A stretch of DNA of 7,661 nucleotides. It comes from Candidatus Woesearchaeota archaeon. GTDB lineage: Archaea > Nanobdellota > Nanobdellia > Woesearchaeales > GW2011-AR4. Positions 1 through 4,885 of the stretch are shown here, in pieces; position 1 is the stretch's first letter; the number at the start of each line of letters is the position of its first letter. The notes under the pieces were generated by a model. It worked only from the letters and a program-made list of their open reading frames with translations, was not told the DNA's origin and did no database searches. Position numbers and translations under genes: made by a program. The stretch covers positions 1 to 7,661 of the forward strand of contig JACOZO010000052.1 of the NCBI GenBank assembly GCA_016181325.1, written 5' to 3'.

Positions 1-12
1 CATTTCCCCGTG

Positions 13-97
13 TCCTGAAAATCCGACCCGAGCCCGTAGGGCGAGCAAACTCTGGACGAAGCGAAGCGGAGTCCAGAGTGGTCGGATTTTCATGATT
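13..97 (-). repeat. 85-bp structured repeat, copy 1 (three-way-junction fold)
   Basis: This segment is the reverse complement of 4527-4611 with one difference in 85 bases (G at 25 against the complement of T4599). It folds into three stems. The outer stem of 13 perfect pairs joins 16-28 to 80-92. An inner hairpin of 8-9 pairs is closed by CTCTGGAC at 50-57 and GTCCAGAG at 71-78. A short GCCC/GGGC hairpin sits at 33-42. The strand is given as minus because the copy lies immediately downstream of the minus-strand phosphohexomutase gene, whose TGA stop (90-92) is inside the outer stem. No transposase or target-site duplication is visible. It could be a REP-like palindromic element, a transcript 3' end or processing signal, or a MITE-like mobile unit. 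Confidence 0.9.
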
Positions 98-1514
98 TCC
101 CTGCATTGCTGACGACCTTTATGGCATCTTCCATTAGCGATTCTGCCGTCGATTTATTGTCAGAATCCGCAATCACCCTGAAAACGCCTGATTCCGTCTT
201 TGAAGCCCGGAACCAGACAAAAGAATTCCTGCCAGCAGCAACTTTTATGCTGTCGCTAAGGCTTCTGATCTTGAAATTGTTTTTAGTATAATATTTTTTT
301 ATGCCGTCAATCATTGAATCATGATTTTTCCGGTTAAATGCCAGCTTTCTCTTTAGTGTGTAATATTTCGGCATTTCCTTGATTATGGAACTGAGGCTTT
401 TGCCCTCGTTTGCAATCAATGCAAGAACACAGGCAGTTGTCAGAATGCCGTCCCTGCATCTTGAAGGGGGGATTATCGCGCCGGCGCTTGAGCCTTCGCC
501 TCCCAATACAGCGTCCTGCCTGAGCATCTCATCAACAACGTTGATTTCCCCGACTCCAGTTTCGATAATCCTGCCATTAAGGCTTTCCACAACTTCCCTT
601 ACGACATTTGATGTCGCATCATTGACAACAACAATTTTATTATTATATTCATTATTTTTAATATTCTTATTATTGTAATAATTTTTATCGTTTGATGAAA
701 GGATATATTTTGACACCAGTGCTAAAATATAATGCCCCGAAACTATTGAGCCGTCAGGCAATATCATCTCCGCCCTGTCAGCGTCGCAGTCAAGGCCGAC
801 TGCAAAATCCGCCTTGCTTTCCCGGATTATGTTCGACAGGTAGAACAATGAATCCTCATCAGGCTCGACTTTCCTGCCGAAGACGCCCGGCTCCATGTTA
901 ACTCCGGCAATATCTGCCCCAAGCTTTTGCAGGATTTCCTTTGCGGCAATGCCTGCGCCGCCGTTGGGGTCAAGAACAATCTTTATGTTTGATTTTTTTA
1001 TTTTTTCAATGCTGCCCTTTCCGATGAAATCCAGGACAAATTTGCCATATTTTCCGCTCAATTCACTGCTCTTGTCACTGATTTTGCTTAATCTGGATTT
1101 CCTGATTCTGAGGCCCTTGATTTTCCCGCAGATCCCAATAACCTGCTGCATGTCATTTTCGCTGAGAACAGCGCCGTCTTTCCTCAGGAACTTGAGGCCG
1201 TTGTATGCGGGCTCATTGTGGGAGGCAGTCATTATTATGCCGCCGTCTGCACCGGACTCCCTCACAGCAAGCTCAATGGCGGGAGTCGGGGCCATGCCCA
1301 CGTCTATGAAATTGCAGTCCAATGCTTCTGTTATTGCGTTCTTGAGCAGATGGCCGGACGGCCTTGTGTCCATCCCTATGGCAAGAGTCAAGCCTTTTCC
1401 GATTCTTTTTGACAGGAAAGAAAGATAGGCTGATGCGTATTTTGCCGCGATTGCCTCGTTTAAATCCGCTCCCCAGATTCCCCTTATCCCTGACAATGAT
1501 TCTATCAATGGCAT
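90..1514 (-). CDS. glmM: Phosphohexomutase, phosphoglucosamine mutase/phosphomannomutase type
   Basis: A 474-residue member of the alpha-D-phosphohexomutase family, cytoplasmic, expected to move phosphate between C6 and C1 of a hexose or hexosamine through a phosphoserine and so supply precursors for activated sugars. Seen in the sequence: the phosphoserine loop TASHN with S98; the metal loop DCDADR with D242, D244, D246 and R247; a sugar-contact loop GEGSSAG at 339-345; and a C-terminal phosphate-binding loop RASKTES at 436-442. Length and motif order match the four-domain family. Three loops deviate: HNE instead of the usual HNP after the serine, S442 instead of the proline of R-x-S-G-T-E-P, and K439 in that loop instead of glycine. 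An Asn-rich stretch (274-293) sits in domain 3. Family knowledge does not let me choose between GlmM, PMM and PGM, so the symbol is a best guess. The ATG at 1514 lies about 26 bases after a TATA box, which supports this start and a leaderless message. Confidence 0.88.
   Translation of the reverse strand: MPLIESLSGIRGIWGADLNEAIAAKYASAYLSFLSKRIGKGLTLAIGMDTRPSGHLLKNAITEALDCNFIDVGMAPTPAIELAVRESGADGGIIMTASHNEPAYNGLKFLRKDGAVLSENDMQQVIGICGKIKGLRIRKSRLSKISDKSSELSGKYGKFVLDFIGKGSIEKIKKSNIKIVLDPNGGAGIAAKEILQKLGADIAGVNMEPGVFGRKVEPDEDSLFYLSNIIRESKADFAVGLDCDADRAEMILPDGSIVSGHYILALVSKYILSSNDKNYYNNKNIKNNEYNNKIVVVNDATSNVVREVVESLNGRIIETGVGEINVVDEMLRQDAVLGGEGSSAGAIIPPSRCRDGILTTACVLALIANEGKSLSSIIKEMPKYYTLKRKLAFNRKNHDSMIDGIKKYYTKNNFKIRSLSDSIKVAAGRNSFVWFRASKTESGVFRVIADSDNKSTAESLMEDAIKVVSNAGKS
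636..692 (-). repeat. AT-only low-complexity tract inside the phosphohexomutase gene
   Basis: A near-continuous run of A and T, built from TTATTATT-like units with only four or five G/C bases, encodes residues about 275-293 of the mutase. The product there is rich in Asn, Lys and Tyr. It falls just before the conserved KIVVVNDATSN strand of domain 3, where family members usually have a short variable loop. The tract keeps the reading frame, so it looks like an in-frame expansion by slippage that lengthens a surface loop. The flanking codons have much higher GC. Confidence 0.7.
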
Positions 1515-1536
1515 AATGACTGATTTAACATGGGTG

Positions 1537-1544
1537 TTTATAAA
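1537..1544 (-). promoter_or_regulatory. TATA box for the phosphohexomutase gene
   Basis: TTTATAAA is preceded on the minus strand by an A-rich BRE-like stretch (AATAAATC). Its centre is about 26-27 bases from the A of the ATG at 1514, the usual archaeal TATA-to-start-site distance. Transcription would therefore begin at or next to the start codon, giving a leaderless mRNA. The box lies in the 71-bp gap after the upstream 131-codon gene, so the mutase probably has its own promoter and need not depend on read-through. Confidence 0.65.
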
Positions 1545-1585
1545 GATTTATTGTTTGGGCTTAATCTTCAAGATACGGGAAAAAC

Positions 1586-1981
1586 TTAAGCTCTTTGATA
1601 CACTTCCTCATTCATGTACAATGTGTCTGCAGAGATATAAAACACTTTTCCTCCTGATCCTGGCTGGACACTTCCATCAAGGGAAACCTTGCGCCCGGTC
1701 TCACACATATACCTTAGCATCGTTTCAACATGCTGTGCCGTCTCTAAAGCAGGCTCAAAGGAAACAGAAGCTGTGACTCCTGCCTCATTAAGTATGAACT
1801 CAAGCCTGATTCGAGGCTGCGGCTCTTGGGGATTCCTGCCTGCCAATATAATCTCGGGAAGATTTGGCGTCAATGCGTTGGGAATTCCTTCTATCCCTTT
1901 GAAATATTTTCTTTGCGTTGGTCCAAAGCCTTCTGTACGCAATACTTGGGCTAATTCCCTTAATGTAAGACCTTCAATCAT
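1586..1981 (-). CDS. Hypothetical protein, 131 residues
   Basis: I do not recognise this protein. It has no signal peptide or membrane segment and should be cytoplasmic. The N-terminal part (about 1-30) looks helical, starting MIEGLTLRELAQVLRTEGFG, which resembles a small helix-turn-helix-like or recognition region but is not diagnostic. A Pro-rich middle (33-55, around PNALTPNLPE and NPQEPQPR) leads into an alternating beta/alpha C-terminal half (RIRLEFILNEAG, then a helix around ETAQHVETMLRYMCETGRK, then strands). It is transcribed divergently from the surface-protein gene and in the same direction as the phosphohexomutase, 71 bp downstream. The ATG at 1981 sits about 25 bases after a TATA-like A/T stretch, consistent with a leaderless start. 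The frame is well kept and coding-like, so it is likely a real, lineage-restricted gene. Confidence 0.72.
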   Translation of the reverse strand: MIEGLTLRELAQVLRTEGFGPTQRKYFKGIEGIPNALTPNLPEIILAGRNPQEPQPRIRLEFILNEAGVTASVSFEPALETAQHVETMLRYMCETGRKVSLDGSVQPGSGGKVFYISADTLYMNEEVYQRA

Positions 1982-2000
1982 TCCTTAAAGGAACCATGCA

Positions 2001-2011
2001 TATTTTTTAAA
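2001..2011 (-). promoter_or_regulatory. Probable TATA element for the 131-codon gene
   Basis: Read on the minus strand this is TTTAAAAAATA, centred about 25 bases before the ATG at 1981. It is a weaker match than the other TATA boxes in the window. With the plus-strand box at 2059-2066 it makes a compact divergent promoter region of about 110 bp. No clear operator palindrome was seen between the two. Confidence 0.45.
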
Positions 2012-2058
2012 CCTATACTATTTTAACCAATATCCCAAAAAAACAACTTTCCAAAAGC

Positions 2059-2066
2059 TTTATATA
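2059..2066 (+). promoter_or_regulatory. TATA box for the surface-protein gene
   Basis: TTTATATA is preceded by the A-rich BRE-like CCAAAAGC. Its centre is about 29 bases before the ATG at 2092, so the message would have a leader of only a few bases. This favours the ATG at 2092 over the in-frame ATGs at 2104 and 2110. Confidence 0.65.
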
Positions 2067-2091
2067 CTAGTAACTACTTTTAAATACTAAC

Positions 2092-3573
2092 ATGGCATCA
2101 ATTATGACTATGAATAAAGTACTGTTTTGGCCAGTTATTGCCGCATTAAGCCTGATATTTATAGCCGGAGTTGCATATGCCGCTCCCAGCTACAGCCTTC
2201 CTTCAGAGCTGAATTTCGGGGATGCGAACAGGAACCAGACAGTAAGCAGGACTTTTACGGTTACAAACAACGGCGATGTGGCATTGACGAACATACTGAT
2301 GTCCTCTAATGTGGGCGCGCAGTATAACGTGACTTTTGACCAGCCTGGGCCAATCACGCTAAATCCTGCTGCAAGCCAGAATATCCAGGCGACCATCAGG
2401 GTGCCTGCATTTGCAAGCTCAGGAGCAAACATAACAATAGGAAACATCCAGCTTGCATCAGACCAGCTTAACTCTTCTTTTCCAATGAAAGTCACCGTCA
2501 AGGGCGGGATAATCATCAATGAACTAAGGATGAACGTGGATTATTCGCCTTCCTACGCATTCAGGAAATCAGGCGACAGAAAGGACACCGTCTCCGGAAT
2601 ATCCAACGGCGCCAGGCTGGATCTTGACGTCGAGCCTGACTCAAACGTGACTTTCGAGATAAATGCGGAGAACCTGTTCCAGAATGACGAAGACAACAAT
2701 GAAATGAGGGACGTGCAGGCAACCATCGTTATTGAAGACATCAATGACGGCGAAGACATAGAGGTCGAGACCAATACCGTTGACCTTGGGCTTACCGACA
2801 ACCAATGGCTTACCGCTAAAGCCCATATCCCAAAGAGAGTCGAGCAAAAGACTTACACTGTCCAGATCGTTGTCGAGGGCGATGGCAGGGACGGAAGCTC
2901 CCACAACGTGGACTGGGAAATCCAGATGCCTGTCACGAAGGAAACCCATGACATCAGGTTTGATTATGTCAATATCGGAAAAAACCCGGTTCAGTGCGGG
3001 GAAAGCGTGAACCTTAATGCAGCGCTTTACAATGCCGGCAGGAATGGCGAAAGCGACCTGAAGCTGGAGATAGTAAACCCCGATCTGGGGCTTAATTATG
3101 TCAAGAGCGCCATTTTCCTTGATATTGAGAAATTTGAGGAAGAAAGCTCGCTGCAGGAAACCATTCCTGTAAATGTTGGCAAAGGCGTAAAGCCCGGGGT
3201 TTACCCGATAAAGGCAAACCTTTACTGGCAGAACACTGTGCTGTTTGATGAAAGGACAATCAGCCTGGAAGTATTGCCATGCGGAGGGCAGCAGCCGGCA
3301 ATTGAGCTTCCTGCAGCTCCGGTTGAGGAAGAAAAGCCCGCGGAAAAGCAGGAAGAAAAGGATAACGTTCCTGTAGTGGCTGCGCCTGGCGGGAATAGTC
3401 AGGAAACCGTCGCAGGAGAAAAAGCTGCTGAAAATGATGAAGAGCCTATTGCCGTCTCAAAGGAATCCTCCTTTAGGAATTCGCCTTTGTACATGCCATT
3501 GATCATAGGGGCAAATCTCATTGTCCTGGTGGGAATTCTTGGCGTTGTGGTTTATTTTGCGAGGAAGAAGTAA
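2092..3573 (+). CDS. Secreted, membrane-anchored Ig-like surface protein (S-layer/COG1361-like)
   Basis: A 493-residue cell-surface protein. Residues 1-30 form a signal peptide (basic N9, hydrophobic core, probable cleavage after AYA30). Residues about 32-138 read as an Ig-like/NEW3-type beta sandwich, with FTVTNNGDVALTNI typical of archaeal surface proteins. Residues about 139-285 form a second beta-rich, acidic domain, and about 286-397 a third with another NxG motif (ALYNAGRNGESDLKLEI). Residues about 400-462 are a low-complexity linker rich in E, P, K and A. Residues 466-489 form one membrane helix followed by RKK, so the bulk faces outside. Sequons N48, N79, N113, N127 and N185 all lie in the N-terminal half. 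The only two cysteines, C302 and C397, bracket domain three and could form a disulphide. Architecture resembles COG1361-type proteins common in DPANN and Euryarchaeota. Its exact role, S-layer or adhesion, cannot be told from sequence. Confidence 0.85.
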   Translation: MASIMTMNKVLFWPVIAALSLIFIAGVAYAAPSYSLPSELNFGDANRNQTVSRTFTVTNNGDVALTNILMSSNVGAQYNVTFDQPGPITLNPAASQNIQATIRVPAFASSGANITIGNIQLASDQLNSSFPMKVTVKGGIIINELRMNVDYSPSYAFRKSGDRKDTVSGISNGARLDLDVEPDSNVTFEINAENLFQNDEDNNEMRDVQATIVIEDINDGEDIEVETNTVDLGLTDNQWLTAKAHIPKRVEQKTYTVQIVVEGDGRDGSSHNVDWEIQMPVTKETHDIRFDYVNIGKNPVQCGESVNLNAALYNAGRNGESDLKLEIVNPDLGLNYVKSAIFLDIEKFEEESSLQETIPVNVGKGVKPGVYPIKANLYWQNTVLFDERTISLEVLPCGGQQPAIELPAAPVEEEKPAEKQEEKDNVPVVAAPGGNSQETVAGEKAAENDEEPIAVSKESSFRNSPLYMPLIIGANLIVLVGILGVVVYFARKK

Positions 3574-3682
3574 AACAATTGGTATTATAGGGATTAATTC
3601 TGATGAAATACGATTCTTCCTTGTTTGATGAATAAGCTTATTTTGCTTCAAATCGACTAAAATGTGTATCATTATAGAAACA

Positions 3683-3690
3683 TTTATATA
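3683..3690 (+). promoter_or_regulatory. TATA box for the RHH/PIN gene pair
   Basis: TTTATATA follows the BRE-like TAGAAACA and is centred 27 bases before the ATG at 3714, so the first gene of the pair is probably leaderless. RHH antitoxins commonly repress their own promoter. No clear operator repeat is visible beside this box. Confidence 0.65.
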
Positions 3691-3713
3691 GTTGCAACAC
3701 ACTATTCTTTATT

Positions 3714-4004
3714 ATGAAAGCTAACATAATCTTGGATGAAAGTGCAGAAAAAGAACTGAGAGAATTAGCTTCAATCGAAAAAACATCTAAATCAAAGCTG
3801 ATAAGGAAAGCAATTAATGAGCTTTATCTAAAGGAAAAGAGGGCCAGGGATAACTTGCTGTTTTTTGTTGATTTGTACAATGATGATGTAATAACAAAAG
3901 ATTTGCTCTTTTTATTGCTGCCAAGAAAAGATGCAGAAGCAGTAATAATCGGCTCTGAGACGGGCAAGGAGGGTGCTGAGCTTGCCAAATCCGATAATAG
4001 CTGA
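3714..4004 (+). CDS. Ribbon-helix-helix antitoxin-like protein
   Basis: A 96-residue protein. Residues about 3-42 fit a ribbon-helix-helix (CopG/MetJ-type) DNA-binding domain: a short strand (ANIILDE), a first helix (SAEKELRELASIE), a turn with TSKSKL, and a second helix (IRKAINELYLKEK). The C-terminal part (45-96) contains DLYNDDVITKDLLFLL and a charged tail, which would be the toxin-binding part in an RHH antitoxin. The gene overlaps the PIN-domain gene behind it by 23 bp when that gene starts at TTG 3982, an arrangement typical of a translationally coupled antitoxin-toxin pair. Expected role: neutralise the PIN protein and repress the shared promoter. The pairing is inferred from order, size and fold. 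It stops at TGA (4002-4004). Confidence 0.78.
   Translation: MKANIILDESAEKELRELASIEKTSKSKLIRKAINELYLKEKRARDNLLFFVDLYNDDVITKDLLFLLLPRKDAEAVIIGSETGKEGAELAKSDNS
3967..3975 (+). promoter_or_regulatory. Strong ribosome binding site for the PIN gene
   Basis: AAGGAGGGTG matches the archaeal anti-Shine-Dalgarno (GGAGG plus GGTG). The GTG at 3973 is inside this site and so is too close to be the start. The TTG at 3982 is 6-9 bases downstream, the right spacing. The motif is inside the antitoxin coding region and explains how the second gene of the pair is translated while the first is probably leaderless. Confidence 0.7.
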
Positions 4005-4485
4005 TTCTTCTTCATTATTTGCCTTGGAAAGGGCAGGCTTGATTAAATTTCTGCGCAGCATTGGGCATAAGGTGATTATACCTCAGGCTGTTGCAGAGGA
4101 AATTAAAAAAGGCAAAGGACAAGCTATCTTGGAAGCAGTTGCAATGCAGGAATTAAAAGCAAAATCCCTGAAGAAAAGCAGAATGCTTGAAAATACTGGA
4201 ATAGGCAGCGGAGAAGCCCAGTGCTGCGCATTGGCAAATAAGCTAAAGCTGGAATTCATTGTTTGCGATGACAGAAAATTCCTGAGGCAAAGGTTCTTTT
4301 CAAATGACAAAGGCCTGAAAGAAATCAAAGTGCTTGGCTTTTCTTATTTTCTTCATATCTTTTACAGAAAAAAACTTATTGACAATGTATGGGGATGTTT
4401 TAACAGGACTATAGAAACAAATAACTGGAAGGGAAGCGAGGTGCAGATTGCTAATTACACGTTTCTTAAGGACTTGGGGTATTAA
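3982..4485 (+). CDS. PIN-domain toxin-like ribonuclease (DUF3368-like)
   Basis: A 167-residue protein if started at TTG 3982 (170 if the GTG at 3973 is used). PIN proteins of this kind are metal-dependent RNases, often toxins that cleave tRNA or rRNA. The acidic residues expected of the active site are visible: D8 in IIADSSSLF, E39/E40 in AVAEEIKKG, E78 in GIGSGEAQCCALA, and D96/D97 in IVCDDRKFL. The GSGEAxxxALA and DDRKxxR motifs fit the DUF3368 subgroup. The order strand, LIKFLR helix, IIPQAVAEEI also fits. After the PIN core, about 45 residues (GFSYFLHIFYRKKLIDNVWG to LKDLGY) extend past the usual end and contain a helical stretch. The gene follows and overlaps the RHH gene, so a VapBC-like toxin-antitoxin pair is the best reading. 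Copy 2 of the 85-bp repeat starts 42 bp after the stop. Confidence 0.8.
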   Translation: MPNPIIADSSSLFALERAGLIKFLRSIGHKVIIPQAVAEEIKKGKGQAILEAVAMQELKAKSLKKSRMLENTGIGSGEAQCCALANKLKLEFIVCDDRKFLRQRFFSNDKGLKEIKVLGFSYFLHIFYRKKLIDNVWGCFNRTIETNNWKGSEVQIANYTFLKDLGY

Positions 4486-4526
4486 CTCTCTGGACGCAAA
4501 ATTAGCTGACAATGTCTTAACTCTAT

Positions 4527-4611
4527 AATCATGAAAATCCGACCACTCTGGACTCCGCTTCGCTTCGTCCAGAGTTTGCTCGCCCTACGGGCTCGGGTTG
4601 GATTTTCAGGA
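4527..4611 (+). repeat. 85-bp structured repeat, copy 2 (three-way-junction fold)
   Basis: Inverted partner of 13-97, differing at one base. As plus-strand RNA it folds as follows: an outer stem pairing 4532-4544 with 4596-4608 (13 pairs, one of them G4541-U4599), a hairpin of 9 pairs joining ACTCTGGAC at 4545-4553 to GTCCAGAGT at 4567-4575, and a GCCC/GGGC hairpin at 4582-4592 with loop TAC. It lies 42 bp after the stop of the PIN gene in the sense orientation, as copy 1 does for the mutase gene. The element is open in more than one reading frame. One starts with the ATG at 4531 and runs to TGA 4654-4656, but it follows the repeat and is unlikely to be a gene. Confidence 0.9.
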
Positions 4612-4805
4612 TGCCGAAAATCATCGATTTTCGCGTGTATTGACTGGTGGTTTTGACATTGTTTGCATTAGTCATTCTCAGCCTGTTTGTGCCTCTTGGA
4701 GGGACAGAGCCGGCTGTCTATACACTGTTCATCATTGAATTGTTCTTTATTTTCTGGTTTGTAAGCAGGAGAATAAAATTCAAAAATAAACAGTTTATAC
4801 GCTAA
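4611..4805 (+). pseudogene. Small two-helix membrane protein ORF broken by one in-frame UGA
   Basis: From ATG 4611 the frame reads MPKIIDFRVY, then TGA (4641-4643), then continues open as a convincing membrane protein to TAA at 4803-4805. The downstream part has two hydrophobic segments (LVVLTLFALVILSLFVPL and AVYTLFIIELFFIFWFV) joined by a short GGTEP turn, and ends in a basic tail (SRRIKFKNKQ), so both ends would be cytoplasmic. A GTG at 4647 could start the downstream part alone as a 52-residue protein, but no good ribosome binding site precedes it. The ATG overlaps the last base of repeat copy 2, so the original 5' end may have been replaced by the repeat. Alternatives are a real small membrane protein starting at GTG 4647, or the C-terminal remnant of a larger one. 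I do not recognise the family. Confidence 0.45.
4615..4633 (+). other. Perfect 8-bp hairpin next to repeat copy 2
   Basis: CGAAAATC and GATTTTCG flank the loop ATC. It begins three bases after the repeat ends and reuses the GAAAATC/GATTTTC core of the repeat's outer stem, so it may be a degenerate or deleted relative of that stem. There is no T-run after it, so a simple intrinsic terminator is not supported. Confidence 0.55.
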
Positions 4806-4832
4806 ATTGACATATCCTTTATAATAGAAAGA

Positions 4833-4842
4833 TTTATAAATA
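4833..4842 (+). promoter_or_regulatory. TATA box for the AAA+ ATPase gene
   Basis: TTTATAAATA is preceded by the BRE-like TAGAAAGA. Its centre predicts a transcription start near 4863-4865, giving a leader of about 20 bases before the ATG at 4886. It is the strongest TATA/BRE match in the window. The gene behind it is the only one with a clear TATA box but without leaderless spacing. Confidence 0.65.
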
Positions 4843-4885
4843 TGTTCAGTATACTATACAAATAAGCCAATTTTTGTTCACCAGA

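Noticed and set aside
1..12. ATG on the minus strand at positions 1-3, preceded by CACGGGGAA, as the start of another gene
   Set aside because: The frame leaves the window at once, so nothing can be said about it.
13..97. CRISPR array or tRNA gene
   Set aside because: There is no series of repeats with spacers, and the fold lacks a T-loop, an anticodon arm of proper size and a CCA-compatible acceptor.
895..1428. Long open frame on the plus strand opposite the mutase gene
   Set aside because: It is the antisense shadow of a gene with clear family motifs, and its own product shows no domain or start signal.
2190..2949. Minus-strand open frames opposite the surface-protein gene
   Set aside because: Shadow frames of a GC-richer gene. 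The plus-strand product has a signal peptide, Ig-like motifs and an anchor.
3631..3642. AATAAGCTTATT palindrome between the surface-protein gene and the RHH gene as a terminator or operator
   Set aside because: With no loop it makes a poor hairpin, it is about 50 bp from the TATA box, and a 12-base A/T-rich palindrome can arise by chance.
13..4611. The two 85-bp repeats as terminal inverted repeats of one composite transposon
   Set aside because: No transposase lies between them, no target duplication flanks them, and each copy is itself a self-contained palindromic fold placed after a gene.
4531..4656. A 41-codon ORF starting MKIRPLWTPLRF inside repeat copy 2
   Set aside because: Its sequence is just the translation of the structured repeat, there is no ribosome binding site or promoter, and copy 1 does not keep it in a comparable gene context.
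4611..4805. Selenocysteine recoding of the UGA at 4641
   Set aside because: The hairpin found lies upstream of the UGA and is part of the neighbouring repeat family. No SECIS-like element was seen after the gene, and a nonsense mutation is simpler.
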